The position numbers were made by a program, and so were the translations under genes. Below the pieces are notes generated by a model. The model made no database searches. It saw nothing but the letters and a program-made list of their open reading frames with translations, and had not been told where the DNA came from. A stretch of 10,113 nucleotides of DNA, from assembly GCA_964479465.1 (NCBI GenBank), contig CAYZMG010000120.1:1-10113 (forward strand), written 5' to 3'. This document shows positions 1 to 5,408 of this stretch, one piece after another (positions within the stretch are counted from its first letter, which is position 1; every line of letters begins with the position of its first letter). The stretch is from CADCTB01 sp964479465 (GTDB lineage: Bacteria > Actinomycetota > Acidimicrobiia > Acidimicrobiales > AC-14).

Positions 1-75
1 TCCACGACGGTGGATGGTGGTCCGGTCCTTCTCCCACATCATCCCTGCCGGTTATACGGGTGATCCATCTCGAGG

Positions 76-1036
76 TCATCGCCGGTCAGTGAACCTCTTG
101 GACATCATGAAGCCGACGTGGCACCCGGTGACCGCCTCCCGGACCTCGTGGCGCAGATCGAGGCGAGGCTCATCGAGCTCGACGAACAGCTGAGGAATGC
201 CGTTGAACGATGACCGCCAGAAGTGCAGGCCCGCGAGCGGCCCGTTGAGCATCGCATCGGTCTCTGTACGAGATCGGCGTCGTAGACCCACTGGAACAGC
301 AGGTTCGGGGTGTAGCCGAGGTGGTACCAAAACCCGACGGCCTCGTCGGTGCCCAGTGCCACGGAGTGGCCGCCGAGCCGGCGGGCTTCCGCCTCGACCC
401 GCTCGACGAGACGACGGCCGATGCCTCGGTGACGGAACGCCGGGATCACGCCGATGATGCGCAGCGTCACCGCGCCGTTATCATTGCGGAACCCGAGCGC
501 GCCACCGACCACATTCCCCCCGACGGTGCCCATGAGCGGCTGGTCGGCAGCGAAACGCTCGACGAGGTCGTCGATGCGGTGGTCACCGCTGCCGATCGGC
601 TCGGCCAGCTGCGCACCGGCCAGGTCGAACGCTGCCCGTAGGTCGGCCAGGTCGCGCACCGCGCGAATTTCGATCGCTGTGGCGCCCCTCGTCCTCTCGG
701 GACCGTCACCGAGACGGCAGCGGACCTCGGCCAGCGCCTGATGTCGGCTCAGAGTCTCCGCGGTCAGCGAACGCTTCCAGCCGTCCACTGCATCGGCCGA
801 TGGCTCGGCAAGGAACTGGCCGATGTCGGCGAGGCCGACGCCGGCTCGTCGCAAGAGGCGCACGGTGTCGGCCTGCTCGACCTGGGCGAGCTCGTAGTAC
901 CGGTAACCAGAGGTCGGATCGACGAGCGCGGTACGAGTACGCCCGCCTCTGCGTAGGTCCGCAGCACCTTGGGTGAGAGCCCACAGCGACTGGAAAAGTC
1001 GCCGATCGTAATCATGTCGTCCACGACGACGATCAT
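76..1036 (-). pseudogene. MerR-type regulator fused to GNAT acetyltransferase, two frameshifts
   Basis: Read across three frames, this is one protein of about 320 residues. Residues 8-36 (MITIGDF... to AGVLVP) are the start of a MerR winged helix. The homology then moves to another frame near 929 (LVDPTSGYRYY, the classic MerR wing). A GNAT acyltransferase domain follows at about residues 121-256, with the acetyl-CoA loop RHRGIG and the FWYHLGYTP end. Near 258-272 the frame changes again into a last 60 residues (DAMLNGPLAGLHFWRSSFNG through GFMMSKRF). Each shift fits the loss of one base. MerR domains bind a promoter and GNAT domains acetylate small molecules or proteins; the substrate is unknown. 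The start at 1036 is chosen because AAGG precedes it; 1015 is the alternative and gives the usual MerR N-terminus. No piece alone makes a whole product, so the gene is broken unless the two shifts are sequencing errors. It is divergent from the kinase gene at 1198. Confidence 0.75.
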
Positions 1037-1197
1037 GAGCCTTCACCCCTGGGCAAGGTCAACAGCTCCGTTCGGCCTGGGCCGGATGTGGCCGTCAACG
1101 AAGTCCTGACCATGCCCGAAATGGGTGAGCCGATCTATCCAGACACAGCCGGCTGACCGATCAGCGTCTTCGTCCGGTGTCGCGCGACGCTTCATGA
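1037..1197. promoter_or_regulatory. divergent intergenic control region
   Basis: These 161 bases separate the starts of the MerR-GNAT gene (minus) and the kinase gene (plus), so both promoters should lie here. The only regular element I see is the 10-base palindrome CAGCCGGCTG at 1146-1155. I cannot identify convincing -35 and -10 boxes. A MerR operator normally sits inside a long-spaced promoter, and I cannot show that here. The assignment rests on gene layout rather than on motifs. Confidence 0.3.
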
Positions 1198-2043
1198 GTG
1201 AGTCGAGCGCTGCAGGCTGCCGTGGAGGTGGGCACGGCCTGCGGCATCCAGGTGACTGAGCCGGTGCTCCTTCAGGAGACGAACAACACAGTGGTCTGGC
1301 TGCGGCCGTCGTCGGTCGTGGCCAAGGTGGCAACTCGTAACGCCTCGAAGCTCGGCGTCCGCCGTGAGCACACCCTCGGGTCCGAACTGGCGACCCTCGG
1401 AGCCGACATCGCCATCCCCCTGCCCGGCCTGGAGCCAGTTGAGCATCTGCCGACCGGCTTCGTGGTCACCCTGTGGGAGCGGCTCGAACGCGTGGAGGCA
1501 CAGGCGGCCGACCGGTTGCTGTCGCACTCCCTGGCCGCACTCCAGGCAGCGCTGGCGAAGACCCGGACGAAGCTGCCGTCGTTTCGGGCGGAACTGATGC
1601 GAGCCCGACTGGCGCTCGACGACAACGCCTTCATGGTCGCGCTCGCGCCGGCCGATCGAACCTTCCTCCGCTCTGTCTACGATGCCAGCCTGGCTGAGCT
1701 CGACGGAGTCGACTTCGACCGCCGACGCCTCCACGGCGAGCCGCACGACGGCAACCGGGTCATGACCGCTCATGGGATTCGCTGGATTGACTTCGAGAGC
1801 TGCTGTGTCGGGCCCGTCGAATGGGACCTCGCCTTCCAGTCCGCCGAGGTCAGCTCGAGGTTCTCCGACGTCGATGGCGACCTGCTGCGGCGCCTCAGGC
1901 GCCTGAACGGTGCCCGGGTCGCAACGTGGTGCTGGGGGATGGCGCGTTTTCCGGAGATGCGGCGGCACGGTGAGTTCCACCTCCACGCCCTCCGGGCAGA
2001 ATCACACCGCCCCAGGAACCGACGCCCGGCTCCCGGCACTTGA
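1198..2043 (+). CDS. APH-family phosphotransferase (kinase fold)
   Basis: The 281-residue product has the aminoglycoside/choline kinase-like fold. VVAKVATR near residues 40-47 supplies the nucleotide-binding lysine (K43). The Brenner loop is LHGEPHDGN at 178-186, and the metal site is WIDFE at 196-200, followed by GPVEWDLA. Family members transfer phosphate from ATP to a hydroxyl of a small molecule in the cytoplasm; the substrate here is unknown, and drug resistance should not be assumed. The usual HGD catalytic aspartate is glutamate (E181), a substitution I believe occurs in some uncharacterised members. The start is GTG, directly after an in-frame TGA at 1195-1197. An ATG at 1194 lies in another frame and stops soon, so the true N-terminus may be slightly different. 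The C-terminal 12-15 residues are rich in Arg and Pro and look like read-through past the normal end of the fold. The gene is divergent from the MerR-GNAT gene. Confidence 0.8.
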   Translation: MSRALQAAVEVGTACGIQVTEPVLLQETNNTVVWLRPSSVVAKVATRNASKLGVRREHTLGSELATLGADIAIPLPGLEPVEHLPTGFVVTLWERLERVEAQAADRLLSHSLAALQAALAKTRTKLPSFRAELMRARLALDDNAFMVALAPADRTFLRSVYDASLAELDGVDFDRRRLHGEPHDGNRVMTAHGIRWIDFESCCVGPVEWDLAFQSAEVSSRFSDVDGDLLRRLRRLNGARVATWCWGMARFPEMRRHGEFHLHALRAESHRPRNRRPAPGT

Positions 2044-2301
2044 GGCCGACGAGCGCCCCCCCAAGCGGCGGGGTCAGAAGCTGCAGTCCCGACGACGACG
2101 TCCCATAATCACGGCAGTTCGGCCGCCGCCACATCCGCCCACAACGCCGGCCTTGGGCGCCTGCGCAGATCGCATTGCGGAAGCATTGGCCTTTGCCCGA
2201 CCGCAGCGTTGAAGCGCACGGCGAAGCCAGCCGTCGGCCTCTCGATTGGTCGCATGCCGCGCGGGCCTTCCGAATTCGCTTGCCGCCGTGGGGACCGGCG
2301 G

Positions 2302-2318
2302 CCATCGTCTCACGATGG
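2302..2318 (+). promoter_or_regulatory. hairpin covering the methyltransferase start codon
   Basis: The arms CCATCGT (2302-2308) and ACGATGG (2312-2318) are perfect inverted repeats around a 3-base loop. The ATG chosen for the methyltransferase (2315-2317) is inside the right arm. In RNA this could limit translation; in DNA it could be an operator of 17 bases. No strong Shine-Dalgarno sequence precedes it; GGCGG about 13 bases upstream is the nearest. The 271 bases between the kinase stop and this ATG hold no other convincing gene. Confidence 0.4.
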
Positions 2319-3076
2319 AGAACGCGCGGGTCCACGATGAGCAGCTGGCGATCGGCGATGCCTTCGGCGAGATCCTCCTCGCCTGCCAGCAGGTCGGGGG
2401 AGCTCCCGGCGTCGCGCACGAACTGATAGAGCGATCGGATGGCTTTCTCGCGGCAGAGGACGCTGCGAGGTACTTCTCCACCGATCTCGACGCCGCCTTC
2501 GAACTGGCCCAGGGTCGAGTGCTCGACATCGGCGCTGGTGCGGGTAGGGCGAGCGTCGCCCTGCAAGATCGCGGGCAAGACGTTGTCGCCCTCGACATCT
2601 CGCCGGGGGCTACTGCGGTGTGCCGCGATCGCGGTGTCCCGGCCACGTTCACCGGATCTGTCTTCGAACTCGCTGCATCGGGGCCGGAGCCGTTCGATAC
2701 CTTCCTGATGCTGGGCAACAATTTGGGGCTGTTGGGTGGGCCGGCGCAGGCCCCGTTGGTCCTGGAGGCGCTCGGAGCCATGGCCGCGCCAGGTGCCCGG
2801 ATAGTGGGCGAGACCGCCGATCCGTACACGACGACCAGACCAGTCCACCTCGACTACCACGAGCAGAACCGGAGGTCTGGCCGTCTCCCGGGACAGCTGC
2901 GTCTTCGCATTCGTCACGAGCGGACCGCGACGCCATGGTGGGACTACCTGCTCTGCACCCCCGAGGAGCTCGAGGAGGTCATTGCTCCGACGTCATGGAC
3001 CTTGGCCGGCGTGCTGCCGCGTCCGAGCCCCTCCCCCCAGTGGCTCGCGACTCTGCAGCTCGGCGCCCACGTGTGA
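2315..3076 (+). CDS. class I SAM-dependent methyltransferase
   Basis: The 253-residue product shows the Rossmann-type methyltransferase core. Motif I is VLDIGAGAGR at residues 69-78, the acidic end of strand beta 2 is ALDIS at 92-96 (D94, ribose binding), and FDTFLMLGNNLGLLGG at 127-142 is the region after motif IV. The enzyme should move a methyl group from S-adenosylmethionine to a small molecule or macromolecule in the cytoplasm; no residue tells which. The N-terminal 60 residues form a helical cap of the kind found in small-molecule methyltransferases. I chose the ATG at 2315 over an in-frame TTG at 2246 because the extra 23 residues have no domain-like character. The gene follows the kinase gene on the same strand after 271 bases, so co-transcription is uncertain. 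Its end faces the hydrolase remnant at 3204. Confidence 0.8.
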   Translation: MENARVHDEQLAIGDAFGEILLACQQVGGAPGVAHELIERSDGFLAAEDAARYFSTDLDAAFELAQGRVLDIGAGAGRASVALQDRGQDVVALDISPGATAVCRDRGVPATFTGSVFELAASGPEPFDTFLMLGNNLGLLGGPAQAPLVLEALGAMAAPGARIVGETADPYTTTRPVHLDYHEQNRRSGRLPGQLRLRIRHERTATPWWDYLLCTPEELEEVIAPTSWTLAGVLPRPSPSPQWLATLQLGAHV

Positions 3077-3203
3077 CCGCTGCGCAGCGCCTGGACAGGG
3101 TTCAGGGGTGCCACAGCGTGCCGCCTAACAACTGCGCCCCGGAGTGCCAGCACCGTCACGTAACGCCGGCCGAGGGAGCGCGACGCGAGAGGGCGCTGGC
3201 CAG

Positions 3204-3399
3204 CTAGTCCAGAAGGGGCCCGACGAGCGCCCGGAGCTGCTCTGAATCTGATCGCTGCATGACCTCGGTGTGCTTCGTGCCGGGCAGGGACCGCCAGGGG
3301 GCAGTCGGGGACGAGGTCGAGCATCCCGGCGGTGTGGTCGAGGCGGACGAAGCGCTGGTCGCCGATCACGAGGAGTGTGGGGGCGGTAACCGAGCGGAT
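3204..3399 (-). pseudogene. C-terminal remnant of an alpha/beta hydrolase
   Basis: On the minus strand, codons from 3399 read VTAPTLLVIGDQRF and then HTAGMLDLVPD. Near 3287-3291 one extra base moves the reading to LPGTKHTEVMQRSDSEQLRA, then LVGPLLD and a TAG at 3204-3206. This is the last strand-helix unit of an alpha/beta hydrolase, and the His of the GTKHT stretch is in the place of the catalytic histidine. The nucleophile serine and the acid-bearing core should lie upstream but are absent. Two in-frame TAG codons at 3400-3405 close the frame, and nothing hydrolase-like follows beyond about 3410. It is thus a truncated and frameshifted relic of about 65 codons, convergent with the methyltransferase gene. 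Confidence 0.65.
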
Positions 3400-3812
3400 C
3401 TACTAGGTCCGTGAGCTGGCGCCGCCCTCCGCGCTCCGGTCGCGACGGACGGCCAAGCGACGGAGGGCAGCGCTTCAGATATCGGCCTCGGGCACCCGTC
3501 GCTGAAGGCGAAGGAGCTTCTTCGCACCGCCCCGTGGGCCAGATGGCTCCTTGGGTGCGAACTCGTCGACGCATCACCCCGACGCCACCTGACGACGCCA
3601 CCGACCGCGGGCCAGGGGTCACCCAGCCTGAGGCCGTCCGGACCCTGGGACATCCGGTCCTCCTGGAATGGGCAGCTCGCCATCCGGCGTCGCCGTGGGG
3701 GGCTCCCCATGCGCAAATGCGGGCCATCCCCTCTGGGCGACGGGGGTCCTCGCAGCGAGGCTGTCCTCCAAGGTGCCGAGTGCCCTCGTGGCCTCGGTCG
3801 GCGACAGGGGGA
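3400..3812. other. gene-poor junction region with doubtful coding traces
   Basis: No convincing gene fills these 413 bases. On the minus strand, about 31 codons ending at a TGA at 3475-3477 read DEFAPKEPSGPRGG then AKKLLRLQRRVPEADI. This looks like a natural protein tail but is closed upstream by a TGA with no start. A second minus-strand frame (3619-3822, 67 codons, MAPFPLSPTEATRALGTLED...) has a plausible helical N-terminus and then turns into low-complexity Pro/Gly. These may be pieces of one decayed gene. The region begins where the hydrolase homology stops and ends at the start of the membrane-protein gene. Confidence 0.4.
3420..3472. repeat. imperfect 12-base inverted repeat
   Basis: The arms at 3420-3431 (CGCCGCCCTCCG) and 3461-3472 (CGGAGGGCAGCG) pair at 11 of 12 positions across 29 bases. 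The spacer contains further GC-rich self-complementary pieces, so a long bulged stem is possible. It sits about 15 bases beyond the broken hydrolase. It could be a REP-like element, a scar of insertion, or chance in GC-rich DNA. Confidence 0.35.
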
Positions 3813-4484
3813 ATGGCGCCATGGTGGGAACAACGCAGTCTCGAGAGCAGCTTCCGGCGCTGGTCCGCCTCGTTCGAACCGGGTGCTTGGGCCGTGCCGG
3901 TGACGACGACCATGTTCATCGTCCTCCTCATGTCCGGTATCGGCGGGTTCCGGGGCGGTTGGCTGTGGGCGCCGGCCATCGCAGCCCCGGCGATGGCCGC
4001 CGTCGGCTGGTGGGGATGGGGACAGGGACGCGGCCAGCGCCCCGCCACCGTGGCGGCCGCCTTGTGCGGGCTGGCCCTGGGGCTGTGGATCTCCCAGGAG
4101 GCCGCTCTGAGCCACCGACGGCTGGGGGCGGCGATGGACTCCGTCCCGGTGCCGGCGAACTTCGAGCACACCGGCGACTCCCTGGGTGGCACTCCGATGT
4201 GCTTCGACGAGTGCCCGTTCTACGTCCGCGAGTGGATCGTTGCCGGTGACGAGGAGACGGTGCAGGCCCAGGTGCGTGAGCTGCTGGAGGGCGAGGGCTT
4301 CGTGGTCGGGGAGTGGCGCACCGGCGCCGGCCGGTCGCCCACCACCGTGGTCGAAGGCCACCGGGGCCGCTTGGGGGTGCTCGTACGTGTCCACACCCAG
4401 CGGGCCTGGAGGCACGGCCAGGCACTGACCCTCGGCCCCGGCGAGGTGGCGGTGACGGCGGTCCTGGATACCCACTCGGGCTGA
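3813..4484 (+). CDS. hypothetical membrane protein with extracytoplasmic C-terminal domain
   Basis: I do not recognise the family. From the ATG at 3813 the product is 223 residues. Hydrophobic segments at about 25-46, 49-70 and 77-96 could form three membrane helices. Arg-rich residues before the first helix (FRRW) suggest a cytoplasmic N-terminus, which would place residues 97-223 outside the membrane. That domain contains a Cys pair (C130, C134 in MCFDECPFY) and a predicted strand-helix pattern (ETVQAQVRELLEGEGFVVGEW). AGGGGG lies immediately before the ATG, closer than is ideal, so the start may be the GTG codons or ATG just before MFIVLLMSG (ATG at 3912). The frame stays open far upstream, but the residues there are not protein-like. 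A hairpin at 4496 follows the stop. The gene runs toward the sigma-like gene and may belong to the mobile-element backbone. Confidence 0.6.
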   Translation: MAPWWEQRSLESSFRRWSASFEPGAWAVPVTTTMFIVLLMSGIGGFRGGWLWAPAIAAPAMAAVGWWGWGQGRGQRPATVAAALCGLALGLWISQEAALSHRRLGAAMDSVPVPANFEHTGDSLGGTPMCFDECPFYVREWIVAGDEETVQAQVRELLEGEGFVVGEWRTGAGRSPTTVVEGHRGRLGVLVRVHTQRAWRHGQALTLGPGEVAVTAVLDTHSG

Positions 4485-4495
4485 GCATCCCACCA

Positions 4496-4514
4496 CCGCC
4501 GGCTGACCCGGCGG
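4496..4514 (+). terminator. GC-rich hairpin after the membrane-protein gene
   Basis: The arms CCGCCGG (4496-4502) and CCGGCGG (4508-4514) pair perfectly around a 5-base loop, 11 bases after the stop codon at 4484. No run of T follows. Such GC-rich stems without a U-tail are common at gene ends in actinobacteria, so termination is plausible but not shown. Confidence 0.4.
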
Positions 4515-4548
4515 CGACCGCGCCGCCCTCAGGGGCCCCGCCACCACC

Positions 4549-4591
4549 GCGCGACGCGCGCTGCCGACGGCGGTGGCAGCGCGCGTCGCGC
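4549..4591. repeat. perfect 17-base inverted repeat (long hairpin)
   Basis: The left arm 4549-4565 (GCGCGACGCGCGCTGCC) is exactly complementary to the right arm 4575-4591, with a 9-base loop GACGGCGGT at 4566-4574. This is the longest perfect hairpin I found in the window. It is intergenic, between the membrane-protein and sigma-like genes. It may be a second terminator, a site for a DNA-binding protein, or a replication or transfer structure. The frame of the following gene is open through the right arm, but a GTG start within the loop is unlikely to be used. Confidence 0.7.
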
Positions 4592-4628
4592 CCATGCAGC
4601 AGGCGAGCCCGGAACTTTCCTTCCTTGC

Positions 4629-4656
4629 AGCGCTTCTGGCAACAGCGCTGGCAACA
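4629..4656. repeat. short direct repeats upstream of the sigma-like gene
   Basis: CTGGCAACA occurs at 4636-4644 and again at 4648-4656, a 12-base period. The palindrome AGCGCT occurs at 4629-4634 and 4644-4649. The block ends 22 bases before the ATG at 4678, where an operator would be expected. A regulator binding in tandem is the simplest reading. Confidence 0.45.
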
Positions 4657-4677
4657 CGCGTCTGGACGATCGGCGAC

Positions 4678-5400
4678 ATGGAGACCCTGAACCCTTTCCG
4701 AGCCCTTACCCGAGAGTGGGCCACCCTGGGCGAAAGCGCCCCGGCCCGCACCGCCCTGCGTCGCTGGCGCGACGTCGAGCCGGCACTGGCCGGCTTCGAC
4801 TCCCCGGCCGAGGTGGTGGCCGCCTGCCAGCAGCGGGGCGACGCCCGGAGGGCCAACGCCATCCTGGGTGCGCTGCTGCGCCTGGCCGAGGCCGAGGAGC
4901 TGGCGGCCCGGACCGTGCTGCAGGCCGTCCTGCCCAGCCTGGCGGCGCGGTCGTGGCGGCGGCGCTGGGACCGCGGCACCGGCCTGTGGGACGACGTCGA
5001 GGAGCTCGACGCCGAGATGGTGACGGTGACCATCGAGCGCATCGCCGAGCTGGCGGGGACCTCGCCGGAGTGGCCGTCGCAGGCCATCGTGGAGGTCGCC
5101 TACGCCCGCCTGCGCTGGGCGGCGCAGGTGGCCCGGCGCCGGCTCGATACCGTTGCGCTCGAGAGCTTCCACGACGTCGCCGCCGCCGAGCCCGAAGCCC
5201 CCGACGACGAGTTCGCCGCCGTGCTCCTCGACGCCGTGGCCTCCGGCGGCCTGCGCCGGCGTGACGCAGCGCTGATCTATGCCACCCGGGTCCTGGGCTT
5301 CAGCCCCGCCGAGCTGGCGGAGCGTGAGCGGCGCGACGTGCGCGCCGTGCGCTACCAGCGGGCCCGGGCCGAGCGCACCCTGGTCGCCATCGCCCGCTGA
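4678..5400 (+). CDS. sigma-70-like regulatory protein
   Basis: The product is 240 residues from the ATG at 4678 and is almost entirely helical. Residues 59-95 (ANAILGALLRLAEAEELAAR and on through QAVLPSLAARSWRR) resemble a diverged sigma region 2. Residues 177-237 resemble sigma region 4, with a helix-turn-helix around FSPAELAERERRDVRAVRYQ followed by RARAE. A protein of this type would bind core RNA polymerase or a promoter and change transcription of nearby genes. Region 2 is weakly conserved, so it may be a DNA-binding relative rather than a working sigma factor. An in-frame upstream extension to 4573 would begin inside a hairpin loop and translate the direct repeats, so I rejected it. No strong ribosome site precedes the ATG. 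The stop lies 8 bases from the end of the convergent relaxase gene, a layout suggesting both belong to the same element. Confidence 0.6.
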   Translation: METLNPFRALTREWATLGESAPARTALRRWRDVEPALAGFDSPAEVVAACQQRGDARRANAILGALLRLAEAEELAARTVLQAVLPSLAARSWRRRWDRGTGLWDDVEELDAEMVTVTIERIAELAGTSPEWPSQAIVEVAYARLRWAAQVARRRLDTVALESFHDVAAAEPEAPDDEFAAVLLDAVASGGLRRRDAALIYATRVLGFSPAELAERERRDVRAVRYQRARAERTLVAIAR

Positions 5401-5408
5401 GGGCCGGG

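Noticed and set aside
1..75. Possible gene end or start at the left edge
   Set aside because: All frames are short or closed within the 75 bases on both strands, with no recognisable residues or promoter boxes.
2246..2314. Upstream TTG start for the methyltransferase
   Set aside because: The extra 23 residues lack conserved character, TTG is rare as a start, and the ATG at 2315 gives a normal family length.
3078..3089. CGCTGCGCAGCG palindrome just after the methyltransferase stop
   Set aside because: A perfect palindrome without a loop or T-run is expected by chance in DNA this GC-rich; there is no support for a terminator.
3122..3128. GCCTAAC, an integron attC-like core (RYYYAAC)
   Set aside because: No matching GTTRRRY partner or paired inner boxes occur downstream, and the flanking genes lie on alternating strands, unlike a cassette array.
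3619..3822. A 67-codon minus-strand frame as an intact small gene
   Set aside because: Its ATG and the plus-strand membrane-protein ATG both come from one 10-base palindrome at 3813-3822, and the second half is Pro/Gly low complexity. It is kept only as a possible trace in the junction region.
3366..5087. A 573-codon open frame on the minus strand
   Set aside because: It runs opposite the membrane-protein and sigma-like genes, is dominated by Arg, Pro, Gly and Ala low complexity, and shows no domain.
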